Positions 13,536 through 21,511 of a stretch of 23,641 nucleotides of DNA are shown here, piece after piece (the stretch's first letter is position 1; each line of letters begins with the position of its first letter). The stretch is from JAYQUR01 sp038133505 (GTDB lineage: Bacteria; Pseudomonadota; Alphaproteobacteria; MPNO01; UBA830). Where the stretch lies: positions 1 through 23,641 of the forward strand of contig JAYPTI010000030.1 in assembly GCA_038133505.1 (NCBI GenBank), written 5' to 3'. The notes beneath the pieces were generated by a model, which saw only the letters and a list, made by a program, of their open reading frames with translations, did not search any database and had not been told where the DNA came from. The position numbers and the translations under genes are program-made.

Positions 13536-13733
13536 CCGCTGGTCGGCGGGCTGATGGAACAGGGAATGAATCCGGGCGCCGGCATGGCGTTCCTGCTCGC
13601 CGGCGGCGTCACGTCGATCCCGTCGGCCATCGCCGTTTTCGCTCTTGCACGCCTCCCCGTCTTTGCCGCCTATATCGGATTTTCGCTTGTCGGCGTCATG
13701 GGGCCGGGCCTTCTTTATGCGGCGATCGCCTGA
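13536..13733 (+). pseudogene. Permease C-terminal fragment (ArsP/DUF318-like), 5' part lost
   Basis: Before a TGA at 13731-13733 the plus strand reads GPLVGGLMEQGMNPGAGMAF, LLAGGVTSIPSAIAVFALAR, then LPVFAAYIGFSLVGVMGPGL. This is the last pair of membrane spans of a permease resembling the ArsP/DUF318 group (PF03773 from memory), where a GxxxAxxFLLAGGxTSIP segment is conserved. Just before GPLVGG the frame changes to text that is antisense to the DUF6969-like gene. All earlier spans are missing and there is no plausible start. The fragment overlaps the end of the FGE-like gene by 19 bases. It cannot form a working transporter. Confidence 0.6.
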
Positions 13734-14581
13734 CGGCGCCCTGACGGAACGGCCTGCTCCGCCCGCACCAGCCGGAAGCCGATCAGGATGTGCTTCAGGG
13801 TGGCCGGTCGCGCGTGGCGCGCTGCCGGACGAGAGACGCCGCATCCCTTGTCTATTTAGGAACCGCCCTTCACGATAAAGCGGGCCGGGGCAACGCCGGT
13901 TACGGTCCATTCGAACACCTGACCGGCGGCATCGAGAAGGCCGAACGGGCTCCTGCCCGCGGGAAAGAAACCTACGGGTGTCGTGTCGAACGGCCCTGCA
14001 TCGTGACTGTTGAGACGGAACTTTTCGAACGCGTCGCCCCAGGGGAAACGGCGCCCTTCGGTTCCGCGCGCTGCCTTTTCCCATTCCGCCTCGCTCGGAA
14101 GGCGCCATTTCCGCCCCGTCGTGCGCAACAGCCATGCCGCATAGGCGAGCGCGTCGGCATGCTAGACGAGCTTGAAGGAATGCCGGTTCCGGCCCCGAGG
14201 GGGCACGTCGCCGGACCACGCATGGTGGCGGGTTCGCTCCCACGGATCGATCAGACATTAGGAAGTCCACGTCTCGCGATCGACGTCGGGCGCAGCGTGC
14301 CCCGTCGCGCGGACCAAGGCGCCGTATTGTCCGTTCGTGATCGGCGTGACGGTGATGTCGAAGGCGGGCATCGGGCGCACCGCGCGCGGCCGCTCGCTCG
14401 CGCACCAGCGATTGCGTCGCGTGTCACCATGACCGTAGGCCGCCTCGTCAAGCAGGTAGGCCGCCTCGCGCTCGGCGCGGTCAAAACCCTCCGTGAAGGA
14501 TCCGGCCGGCACGCGCACGGTTTCGGGAACGGAGTCGGGTTGGACCGCAGCAGGCCGAAGCGCGGCGGCCGTTGACGTCAA
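13715..14581 (-). pseudogene. Formylglycine-generating-enzyme-like (SUMF1 family) gene with three in-frame stop codons
   Basis: One reading frame from TTG 14579-14581 to TAA 13715-13717 covers 288 codons, a normal length for a short FGE/SUMF1-like protein. Its order is: VRVPAGSF near the start, DRAEREAAYLLDEAAYGH, FDITVTPITNGQYGALVRAT, HADALAYAAWLLRTTGRKWRLP, SEAEWEKAARGTEGRRFPWG, NSHDAGPFDTTPVGFFP, FGLLDAAGQVFEW, FIVKGGS and finally LKHILIGFRLVRA. Three internal stops break it: TAA at 14258-14260 (after ETWTS), TAG at 14162-14164 (between KLV and HADAL) and TAA at 13856-13858 (after VKGGS, where WDD-type sequence is usual). No frameshift was needed to join the parts. The neighbours are two truncated genes, so this is a decay zone. 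FGE-family proteins oxidise a sulfatase cysteine or bind substrates in a C-type-lectin fold. Confidence 0.85.
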
Positions 14582-14629
14582 CTTGGCGGCAGGCTGCCGA
14601 TTGCCCTTGGCGGCGGGCCGCCGATTGCC
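14582..14629 (+). repeat. Two tandem 24-bp repeats, each a small hairpin
   Basis: Units at 14582-14605 and 14606-14629 both read CTTGGCGGC..GGC.GCCGATTGCC and differ at two positions. Each forms a five-base stem around GGC. The first has CGGCA/TGCCG and the second CGGCG/CGCCG, so the two differences are a paired change. They lie in the divergent leader between the FGE-like gene and apt. Confidence 0.7.
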
Positions 14630-14696
14630 TATGTCGAATTCGAGCGGTTAGGATGCGCGGCCGCACCCGCGGAGTCACCACCCAGCAGGAATCACC

Positions 14697-15212
14697 ATGG
14701 ATTTGAAAGACCATATCCGGTCGCTCCCGGACTTCCCCAAGCCCGGCATACTGTTCTACGACATCTCGACGCTGCTCCAGCACGCCGAGGCGTGGTCGAC
14801 CACGATCGAGCGTCTTGCCGATGCGATCAGCCCCTATCGGCCAGAGCGCCTGGTCGGGATCGAATCGCGCGGATTCCTGGTGGCGGCGCCGCTCGCCCTC
14901 CGGCTCGGGATCGGGTTCACCATGGTCCGCAAGAAGGACAAGCTGCCGGGCCGGACCATCTCACATACCTACGACCTCGAATACGGCACCGATACCATCG
15001 AGATCCAGGCGGATGCGCTGGGCGAAGGCCAGAAGGTCGTCGTCATGGACGACCTGCTCGCAACCGGCGGGACGGCCGCCGCGGCCGTCGAGCTGCTGCG
15101 AAGCGTCGGCGCGGAGGTCGTCGCGTCCGCTTTCATCATCGAGCTGAACTTCCTCAACGGCCGGTCGAAGCTCGACGTCCCGATCCGTTCGCTGATCGAA
15201 TACGACGAGTAA
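14697..15212 (+). CDS. apt: Adenine phosphoribosyltransferase
   Basis: The 171-residue enzyme makes AMP from adenine and PRPP in purine salvage, in the cytoplasm. The PRPP-binding loop VVVMDDLLATGGT (114-126) is exact for the family. The N-terminal IRSLPDFPKPGILFYDIS (8-24), the adenine pocket GIESRGF (54-60), the flexible-loop VRKKDKLPG (77-85) and EYGTDTIEIQ are all typical. Length matches APRTs (about 170-180). The ATG follows CAGCAGGAATCACC. It has no obvious operon partner: the tandem-hairpin repeats and the decayed FGE-like gene lie upstream, and a UbiD-family gene converges from downstream with 28 bases between. Confidence 0.95.
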   Translation: MDLKDHIRSLPDFPKPGILFYDISTLLQHAEAWSTTIERLADAISPYRPERLVGIESRGFLVAAPLALRLGIGFTMVRKKDKLPGRTISHTYDLEYGTDTIEIQADALGEGQKVVVMDDLLATGGTAAAAVELLRSVGAEVVASAFIIELNFLNGRSKLDVPIRSLIEYDE

Positions 15213-15240
15213 TCGGTAGCGCCGGCCGCTCCGGCAGACG

Positions 15241-16845
15241 CTATCTCTTCGGCGGCACCGCGGCGAACTTCGATCCCTTGAGGCAGAACCGGCCCTCGGC
15301 GTCCTGCCACAGGATGCCATTCTCGTGCAGCGTTCCGATCGCCCGCGTCACGGCCTGGAAGCCGTGGAAAACGAACTTCTCGCAAAGCTCCGCGAAATAG
15401 AGCGGCTCCTCGGAAATGATCTGCTTGATCGTGCTCGCCAGCTTCTCGTTGACGATCGGTTCCAGCTCCGGCACTTTTCCGTTGGCGGCGCCGATGAAGT
15501 CCTCCAGCCGCACCTCGTCCGCATAGGCGTAGGCGATGCGGTGAAAGCGTTCCCGCGGCACGTTGTCGGGGATCGTCGCATCGATGCCCATCTTCGCCGT
15601 CGTCGGCACACGGGAATAGGGTCCGGGCGGCGGCAGCGACGGGTCGAGCGGCTTGGATCGCGCACCGGAGATGATGACCACGTCGCGGTCGGCCTGGACG
15701 CGCGTCGCGACCGCCCACTCGACGTCGACCGGATCGAAGATGTCGATGTCGTCGTCGACAATCGTCACGTGCTTCATGTCGGCCACCGACAATGCCGCCG
15801 TGATTGCGTTCTTGCCGTCGCCGGGCAGCGGCTTGATCGCGACGATCGCATGCCAGTGGCAGCACCCGCCGGGCGTGATGTTGACGGCGGTGACGTTAAC
15901 GCCCGCCTCGTCCAGCACGCGGCGCACCGCCGCCTCGTAAATCGGGCCCGACGGCCAGATGTTCTCCCACGGCATGTGCAGCGCGTAGTAGAGCGGGTTC
16001 TTCCGCATCGAGACCGCCTTGATGCGGACATGCGGGTTCCAGTGGAGACCGCCCATCAGGCGCGTAAACTCCCCGAACCGGCCTTCCGGCTGCGTCCAGC
16101 CGGTCGGCAGGATCTCGGCCTCGAGGACGATCTCGGCATCCGCGATGCACGGCATGTCGATAGTCTGGCACTGGGTCAGAGGCACGCCCTTGCCGCGCAT
16201 GCCGCCGGCGATGCCGAGCTCGGAAACCCCCGCCCGCGCCTTGTAGGTCGAGCAGATCAGCTCGAAAGGGTGCGTCCCGATATTGATCGAGATCGGGAGC
16301 GGTTCGCCCTTCTCGTACGCCTTGGCAGCGTAGCGATGGAGGTTGTTGGGCGTCACGATGTCGATGCCCGTCAGATTCTTTTCCTTCACGAGGAACCGGT
16401 AGACGCCCGCATTGATCGCTGCGTCTTCGCCGTCGTCAGGATCGCGCGACAGGGTCACCCCGGCGGTGATCATCGGGCCGCCGTCGAGAACCGAGAACAG
16501 CGGGATCGGCATGTTGTAGAGATCGACGTCGTCGCCTTCGAGATAGACTTCGCGGGCCGGCCCGGTATTGACGAATTCGGGCTCGATCGGATGGTCCAGG
16601 CCTTCGCGCAGCCGCGCCTCGATCTCGGAAAAGTCGCAGCCCGCCGCGATCGCCAGCCTTTCGCGGCTGTTCGTGACGCCCGAGACGACGGGCATGTCGT
16701 AGCCGTTGACGTTCGTGAACATCAACGCCTTGTCGGACTGATCCACCAGCGTCGCGATGTGGCGGATATCGACGGGCTTGTCGATCTCGATAAGCTGATC
16801 GGCGTCGCGGAGATCGTCGATCAGTTCGCGGAAATTCTCGGCCAT
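15241..16845 (-). CDS. UbiD-family prenylated-FMN-dependent decarboxylase
   Basis: The 534-residue protein is a UbiD-fold (de)carboxylase, which uses prenylated FMN to remove or add CO2 on unsaturated or aromatic acids. The diagnostic EGRFGEFTRLMG is present, with Glu254 and Glu259 five residues apart, the place of the catalytic glutamates of Fdc1. INAGVYRF (144-151) holds the asparagine and arginine that help bind prFMN, and GGMRGKGVPL gives the metal/phosphate loop. A C-terminal extension after about residue 430 adds a helical domain with DEVRLEDFIG. The substrate could be ubiquinone precursor, cinnamate-like or aromatic acids; the length is larger than UbiD of E. coli (about 497). No UbiX prenyltransferase lies in the window, so prFMN must come from elsewhere. 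It diverges from the GFA gene by about 128 bases. Confidence 0.9.
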   Translation of the reverse strand: MAENFRELIDDLRDADQLIEIDKPVDIRHIATLVDQSDKALMFTNVNGYDMPVVSGVTNSRERLAIAAGCDFSEIEARLREGLDHPIEPEFVNTGPAREVYLEGDDVDLYNMPIPLFSVLDGGPMITAGVTLSRDPDDGEDAAINAGVYRFLVKEKNLTGIDIVTPNNLHRYAAKAYEKGEPLPISINIGTHPFELICSTYKARAGVSELGIAGGMRGKGVPLTQCQTIDMPCIADAEIVLEAEILPTGWTQPEGRFGEFTRLMGGLHWNPHVRIKAVSMRKNPLYYALHMPWENIWPSGPIYEAAVRRVLDEAGVNVTAVNITPGGCCHWHAIVAIKPLPGDGKNAITAALSVADMKHVTIVDDDIDIFDPVDVEWAVATRVQADRDVVIISGARSKPLDPSLPPPGPYSRVPTTAKMGIDATIPDNVPRERFHRIAYAYADEVRLEDFIGAANGKVPELEPIVNEKLASTIKQIISEEPLYFAELCEKFVFHGFQAVTRAIGTLHENGILWQDAEGRFCLKGSKFAAVPPKR

Positions 16846-16973
16846 GTGTCGTCCATTCCTTTTACCCGGTCCTCAAGCGCCGGGAACATACAGGATTTCC
16901 GGTTCTGGCGAAAACGCCGGTGCAGCGGATAGGATCGGCGATGCGACATAAGGCGATAACATCGGAGGCAACC

Positions 16974-17465
16974 ATGAAACTCGAAGGCTCCTGCCATTGC
17001 GGCGCGGTGACTTTCACCGTGGACTCGCATACGCCCTACCCGTTCAACCGCTGCTACTGCACGAAATGCCGGAAGGGCGGCGGCGCCGGATACACCGTCA
17101 ACATCATGGGCGACGCCTCGACCCTGAAAGTGGAGGGCGCCGACAACATCACGGTCTACCGGTCGGCGAACAACCACCGCGGCGCCTACGAGGCCGACGG
17201 TCTGGGCTATTCGCGCAAGCATTTCTGCAAGACCTGCGGCTCGCCGCTCTACATCTTCAACCCGCAATACCCGGACTGGGTCTATCCCTGCGCAACCGCC
17301 ATCGATACCGACCTGCCGGAACCGCCGGCCGTCACCAATCTGATGCTCGGCTACAAGGCGTCCTGGGCGCCCGTATCCGACGGGCCAGACGACAAGCACT
17401 TCGAGTTCTATCCCGACGAGGGGATCGAGGACTGGCACCGGCGGCGCGGGCTGTATCGGGACTAG
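16974..17465 (+). CDS. GFA/CENP-V family zinc protein
   Basis: The 163-residue product carries the GFA fold (glutathione-dependent formaldehyde-activating family), a small zinc protein with two metal sites. The first site has CHC at Cys7 and Cys9 with Cys85 and Cys88 in FCKTCGSPL. The second has Cys27, Cys29 and Cys32 in CYCTKC. All seven cysteines are in the family positions. Few members truly condense formaldehyde with glutathione; most have no assigned substrate. The ORF extends upstream to 16920, but the ATG at 16974 follows GGAGG at proper distance and begins the conserved MKLEGSCHCG. It diverges from the UbiD gene. The next gene (DUF454) converges from the other side with only nine bases between stops. 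Confidence 0.88.
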   Translation: MKLEGSCHCGAVTFTVDSHTPYPFNRCYCTKCRKGGGAGYTVNIMGDASTLKVEGADNITVYRSANNHRGAYEADGLGYSRKHFCKTCGSPLYIFNPQYPDWVYPCATAIDTDLPEPPAVTNLMLGYKASWAPVSDGPDDKHFEFYPDEGIEDWHRRRGLYRD

Positions 17466-17474
17466 CGCTGCGGC

Positions 17475-17885
17475 TCACGCATTCGGGCGCGTGACGACGA
17501 ATGCCGCGCCGCCCGCCATGACGACGCCGATGGCGGCGGAAAATTCCCAGCTGTGTGCGACGTACAGGACGATCCAGGCAAAGCTCGCCGACATCATGGC
17601 GACCGCGAGGATCTTGGCGCGAACCGGAATGGCGCCCCGCTCCCGCCAGTCGATCACCGGCGGGCCGAGGCGCGGATGGGCCAGCAGCCAGTTCTGGAAG
17701 CGCTCGGACGATCGCGAAAACGCCCACGCGGCCATCAGCAGAAAGACGGTCGTCGGCAGGCCCGGGACGACGATCCCGATGACGCCGACCGCGATGCAGA
17801 TCCAGCCGAACGCGATCAGCGCATAGCGGGCGGACCGCGCCCTCAAGGACAACGCTCCGACATCCGATATTCGCACAGCCGACAT
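17475..17885 (-). CDS. DUF454 (YbaN-like) inner-membrane protein
   Basis: This 136-residue membrane protein has the DUF454 signature. ALIAFGWICIAVGVIGIVVPGLPTT..FLL (about 22-50) forms the first hydrophobic hairpin, with the family G-x-x-G-x-x-x-P-G-L-P-T-T motif. AAWAFSRSSERFQNWLLAHPRLGPPVIDW is the conserved cytosolic loop. Two further spans end the protein. The function of DUF454/YbaN is unknown. I place the start at the ATG at 17883-17885, because upstream residues in the same frame do not resemble the family and overlap the next gene. Its own promoter region lies in the 142 bases to the TerB-like gene, which diverges from it. Confidence 0.85.
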   Translation of the reverse strand: MSAVRISDVGALSLRARSARYALIAFGWICIAVGVIGIVVPGLPTTVFLLMAAWAFSRSSERFQNWLLAHPRLGPPVIDWRERGAIPVRAKILAVAMMSASFAWIVLYVAHSWEFSAAIGVVMAGGAAFVVTRPNA

Positions 17886-18027
17886 GGCAACATCATGCAG
17901 TAAACATATTGAAAATTGGATAATCCGCGAATGCGAGACTCGGGCGCTGTCGTCACGGGCGCAAGCGCGTGATTGCCCGCACCGAATTGTGTAAAATCGG
18001 GGGAGAGTAGGCGAAGTCGGCGGAAAT

Positions 18028-18459
18028 ATGTTCGAAACGGCACGCGAAACGCTGCGCAGGGGCTTGGCCCGGTTTCGAAACCGGGCGTTCCTCGACGCAG
18101 TCATGGCAGCCGCGGCGCTGGTCGCGACGGCCGACGGCGAGGTGACGTTCTCCGAACTCAGCAAGCTCGACGACGTTCTCGAGAACGTTCAGGACCTCCA
18201 GATTTACGACCCGCATGTCGCGGTCGACCTCTACCGCGACTATGCCGACGCCATCATGGAAGACCGCGACAGGGGACGGCGCGATGCGTTCGAAAGGGTT
18301 TCCAGAATCAGCGGGAACGACGAGGAGGCATCCCTGCTCGTCCGCGTCGCCCTCGCCATTTCGCGCGCCGACGGGGAGTTCACGTCAACGGAGCGCCAGA
18401 CCGTCAGCGAACTGTGCGGCGTCCTGGGATTGCCGCTACCGGACGACAGCCGCCGCTGA
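18028..18459 (+). CDS. TerB-like (tellurite resistance B) domain protein
   Basis: The 143-residue protein consists of a helical TerB-type domain. Two similar halves each carry an Asp-Gly turn: VATADGEVTFSELSKLDD (near residue 32) and ISRADGEFTSTERQTVSE (near residue 111). TerB-like folds bind metals and take part in stress or phage-related networks, but single copies are often of unknown function. The helices AFLDAVMAAAAL and EEASLLVRVALA frame the turns. No other ter genes are close, so tellurite resistance is not implied. Its last 24 bases overlap the end of the minus-strand DUF547 gene (18436-18459). The ATG lies after GGCGGAAAT. Confidence 0.75.
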   Translation: MFETARETLRRGLARFRNRAFLDAVMAAAALVATADGEVTFSELSKLDDVLENVQDLQIYDPHVAVDLYRDYADAIMEDRDRGRRDAFERVSRISGNDEEASLLVRVALAISRADGEFTSTERQTVSELCGVLGLPLPDDSRR

Positions 18460-19359
18460 TTCCTTCCGGGGTCCCAGCGAGGACAAGACGCGCGCACGAT
18501 CGTCGTTCAGGCTCCAGTCGTAGCTGTCGCTGCTGATCTTGGTGACGCCGGCGAGACGGCGCTGCAGGTCCGGAGCGGCGTATTTCCCGAGATGCGCGAG
18601 CAGCGTCTTGGAGGTTCCTCCGAAATCCTTGATGAACCACTTGTAGATCGAGCTGATCTGCAAGCCGTGATCGTCGATGCGGATGGCGCGGGGATGGTTT
18701 ACGAAGTCCCGCGCAGCGCGATTGAGCATGCGCTCGACGGTCTTGCCGGTATACGCGATGCGTTGAAGGTTCGGGCAACCGACCGATGCGCAGTTGAGCG
18801 CGTAATGGACGCGGGGGTCCTTCCAGATGGGGCGGACGATCCGATGCTCGATGTCGTCGAGCGACAGTTCGACACCGTCGATCCGGACGAGCTTCTGGCC
18901 CCACGGGCCGTCGGAGAACCAGCCGGGCGAGGTATCGATGTCACGGATGCTCGCGACGGGGTAATGCGTGAAAACCACCCGTATCGTCAGCGCGTTGTAA
19001 AGATTGATCCAGTACGCGAGCTGCACGCGGCGGGAATAGGTCGCGATCGGGGCCATGCTCAACCGGCCGATATATTCCTGCAGCTTCTTCGCGTCGGCCT
19101 CGGTAACCTGTCCGTATGCAACCCGGTTCACGCCTTGGCGGTCGGTCCGGACATAGTGCCTGAGGAACGCCGTCCACGCGGACTGATCGATCGTAAAGGC
19201 CGCATCGTCGTCGTGCGGCGTCCAGCGACCCCACAAGTCGGCGTCGGGCGCGGCCCGCGCGCTGAGCGCCGCTGTCAGCAGGAAGAGGACGGAAAAGAGC
19301 GAAAGTGCTGCAATCTGGAACGGGAGCCGTTTTCCGACTTTGCCAATCCGCGACGACAT
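18436..19359 (-). CDS. Exported DUF547 domain protein
   Basis: The 307-residue product begins with a long hydrophobic signal (about residues 14-36; LPFQIAALSLFSVLFLLTAA then ARA at the cleavage region). A DUF547 domain follows. Family text is clear: VRTDRQGVNRVAYGQV, QLAYWINLYNALTIRVVF, ALNCASVGCPNLQRIAY and VNHPRAIRIDDHGLQISSIYKW. DUF547 proteins are periplasmic or extracytoplasmic and have no proven reaction; a cysteine-peptidase-like fold has been proposed for some relatives. The conserved LNCASVGCP keeps both cysteines. I start at the ATG at 19357-19359 after GAGGAGCG; the frame is open further upstream but overlaps the MFS region. The 3' end overlaps the TerB-like gene by 24 bases. Confidence 0.86.
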   Translation of the reverse strand: MSSRIGKVGKRLPFQIAALSLFSVLFLLTAALSARAAPDADLWGRWTPHDDDAAFTIDQSAWTAFLRHYVRTDRQGVNRVAYGQVTEADAKKLQEYIGRLSMAPIATYSRRVQLAYWINLYNALTIRVVFTHYPVASIRDIDTSPGWFSDGPWGQKLVRIDGVELSLDDIEHRIVRPIWKDPRVHYALNCASVGCPNLQRIAYTGKTVERMLNRAARDFVNHPRAIRIDDHGLQISSIYKWFIKDFGGTSKTLLAHLGKYAAPDLQRRLAGVTKISSDSYDWSLNDDRARVLSSLGPRKESAAAVVR

Positions 19360-19495
19360 TATTCGCTCCTCTGTATTGAACCTCGGTGCCCTCTCGATTA
19401 ACAGGTGGGGCATTGCCGCCGAGTTAACAACAGCGGTTAATGCGGATTTTGGTTGTGGATAATCAAAAATTTTTGAACGGAAGGGCGCCGGCGGC

Positions 19496-20698
19496 TTGGC
19501 GCGAACCGGCATGACGGCCGCGACCGCGAGCGTCGGCCGGGAGGTCCGGGCCATCAGCCTGATCGGCTTCGGCCACTTCCTGAGCCACTTCTATATGTTC
19601 GGGCTGGCGCCCCTGTTCCCCGCGATGCATCGCGATCTGGGCGTATCGTTCGTCGAACTGGGCGCCATCCTGACCGCTTACAACGTCGCGACCGGCGCGC
19701 TGCAGACCCCGATGGGCGTCCTCGTCGACCGGTTCGGCGCGCGCCGCGTCCTGATCGGCGGCCTGTTCGTTACCTCGTCTGCCTTCGCGCTTGCGGGCTT
19801 CACGGAATCCTACTGGGCGCTCCTGGTCCTGTTTCTTGTCTCCGGCGCTGGCAACAGCGTCTTCCACCCGGCGGATTACGTGATCCTCACCGCTTCGGTC
19901 GATTCGAGCCGCCACGGCCGCGCCTATTCGATGCACTCCTTCGGCGGGTCGCTGGGAACGGCTGCAGGGCCCGCGGGCATGGCCTTGCTCATCACCGTCA
20001 CCGACTGGCGCTCGGCCCTCATCGTGGCGGGTCTCGTCGGCATGATTCTCAGCCTCGTCTTCGTTTTCTCGGGCGATACGCTGCGCGAGGACGCCGACCG
20101 GAAAAAGAAGGCCGGGGACGCCAAGCCGCTGTCGGCAATCGTCAGCCGCGCCGTCATCCTGCTCTTTATGTTCTATGTCCTTACCTCCTCCGCCAACATC
20201 GCGCTGACCGGCTTCGCCGCCGTGTTCCTGCCGGCGCTCTACGGCGTTTCGGTCCAGACAGCGAGCTACCTGCTGTCCGCGCTGTTGTTCAGCACGGCGG
20301 CCGGCACGCTCGTCGGCGGCTGGCTCGCCGACCGGACCAAACGCCATGACCTCGTGTTGGTCGTCATGTTCGGGCTTTACGGCGCCCTGCTCCTGTTGGT
20401 CGGCACCGCCTGGATGCCGGTCGCGGCGGTCGCAGGCGCCTTCGTGATCGGCGGGCTGGCGCGCGGCATCGTCAATCCGGCCCGCGACATGATGGTGCGC
20501 GAACTCGCACCGGCCGGTGCGCTCGGAACTGTTTTCGCGCTGGTCAGCACAGGGTTCAATGTCGGTCAGGCGGCGGCGCCGCTGGCCTACGGCGCGCTGC
20601 TCGACGGCGGTCTGCCCAACGAGGTTCTGTATCTCTCGGCGACCTTCATGTTCCTCGCGATCGGGCTGCTCTACTTCTCCCGCGACCGGCGTTTCTGA
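19496..20698 (+). CDS. MFS transporter
   Basis: This 400-residue protein has twelve predicted spans in the major facilitator superfamily. The loop 2-3 motif is GVLVDRFGARRVLIGG (about 74-89). GGSLGTAAGPAG lies in helix 5, GGWLADRTKRHDLVL is the second-half motif, and GLARGIVNPARDMMVRELAP is in loop 8-9. Helix 1 begins FGHFLSHFYMFGLAPLF, a text common in an alphaproteobacterial MFS subgroup of unknown substrate. Two starts are possible: TTG at 19496 or ATG at 19511. AAGGG about ten bases before the TTG fits better, but the choice is uncertain. It diverges from the DUF547 gene. The osmoprotectant ABC genes begin 63 bases downstream, possibly in the same transcript. Confidence 0.88.
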   Translation: MARTGMTAATASVGREVRAISLIGFGHFLSHFYMFGLAPLFPAMHRDLGVSFVELGAILTAYNVATGALQTPMGVLVDRFGARRVLIGGLFVTSSAFALAGFTESYWALLVLFLVSGAGNSVFHPADYVILTASVDSSRHGRAYSMHSFGGSLGTAAGPAGMALLITVTDWRSALIVAGLVGMILSLVFVFSGDTLREDADRKKKAGDAKPLSAIVSRAVILLFMFYVLTSSANIALTGFAAVFLPALYGVSVQTASYLLSALLFSTAAGTLVGGWLADRTKRHDLVLVVMFGLYGALLLLVGTAWMPVAAVAGAFVIGGLARGIVNPARDMMVRELAPAGALGTVFALVSTGFNVGQAAAPLAYGALLDGGLPNEVLYLSATFMFLAIGLLYFSRDRRF

Positions 20699-20761
20699 TC
20701 CGCCCTGTTCCCTGCATCGGCTTCCCTTGCGCCGTCCTGCGCCTTCCTGTGAGATGACGGC

Positions 20762-21511
20762 ATGTTCGAGCTCCGCGATGCAGGCAAGTCGTTCGGCGAC
20801 GTGGTGGCGGTCGCGCCTGTCTCGCTCGCGATCGATCCGCGGCGGACGACCGTCCTGATCGGGCCGAGCGGCTGCGGCAAGTCGACCCTTCTGCGTCTGA
20901 TGAACGGGCTGGTCGCGCCGGACACCGGCAGCGTCGTCTTCGACGGTGAACCGGTGACCGCGGACAGCGCGGTCGCCCTTCGCCGCCGGCTCGGTTACGT
21001 GATCCAGGAAGGCGGACTGTTTCCGCACCTGACGGCGGGGCGCAACGTCTCTCTGATGGCGCGCCATCTCGGCTGGCCGCGCACGCGCATTACAGACCGG
21101 CTGGCCGAATTGTGCGATCTGACGCGGCAGCCGGCAGCCGCGCTCGAGCGCTACCCGTCGCAGCTGTCGGGCGGCCAGCGCCAACGGGTAGGGCTCATGC
21201 GCGCGCTGATGCTGGATCCGGACGCGCTGCTTCTCGACGAACCGCTCGGCGCGCTCGATCCGATGATCCGCTACGACCTGCAGGAAGAACTGCGGGAAAT
21301 CTTCCGCAACCTCGGCAAGACGGTCGTCCTCGTCACGCACGATCTCGGCGAGGCCGCCTTCTTCGCCGACCGGATCGTGCTGATGCGGGACGGGGCAATC
21401 GAGCAGCAGGGCGGCATGGCCGACCTGCTCGAGAGGCCGGCGAGCGATTTCGTTCATCGCTTCACGAGGGCGCAGCGGTCTCATCGCGCCGCGGCGGAGC
21501 ATCCGTCCTGA
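20762..21511 (+). CDS. Osmoprotectant-type ABC transporter ATP-binding protein
   Basis: The 249-residue ATPase powers the importer encoded by the next gene. Walker A is GPSGCGKST (34-42), the Q-loop glutamine is in YVIQEGG, the signature is LSGGQ (135-139), Walker B is ALLLDEP (155-161) and the switch histidine is His193. The closest general resemblance is to glycine betaine/choline/quaternary-amine ATPases (OpuCA, YehX, OsmV type), judged from ALDPMIRYDLQEELREIF. Unlike ProV or OpuAA it lacks C-terminal CBS domains, so it probably lacks their ionic-strength sensing. Its TGA overlaps the ATG of the binding-protein/permease gene (TGATG, sharing base 21511), which couples translation. Confidence 0.9.
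   Translation: MFELRDAGKSFGDVVAVAPVSLAIDPRRTTVLIGPSGCGKSTLLRLMNGLVAPDTGSVVFDGEPVTADSAVALRRRLGYVIQEGGLFPHLTAGRNVSLMARHLGWPRTRITDRLAELCDLTRQPAAALERYPSQLSGGQRQRVGLMRALMLDPDALLLDEPLGALDPMIRYDLQEELREIFRNLGKTVVLVTHDLGEAAFFADRIVLMRDGAIEQQGGMADLLERPASDFVHRFTRAQRSHRAAAEHPS

Noticed and set aside
13143..14405. A 420-codon open frame on the minus strand as one protein
   Set aside because: Only the last ~125 codons look like protein. The rest is Arg-rich and lies out of frame across the FGE-like gene and antisense to the permease fragment.
15325..16932. A 535-codon open frame on the plus strand
   Set aside because: It is the complement of the UbiD gene, with Arg/Asp/Val-rich composition and no family likeness; a high-GC shadow.
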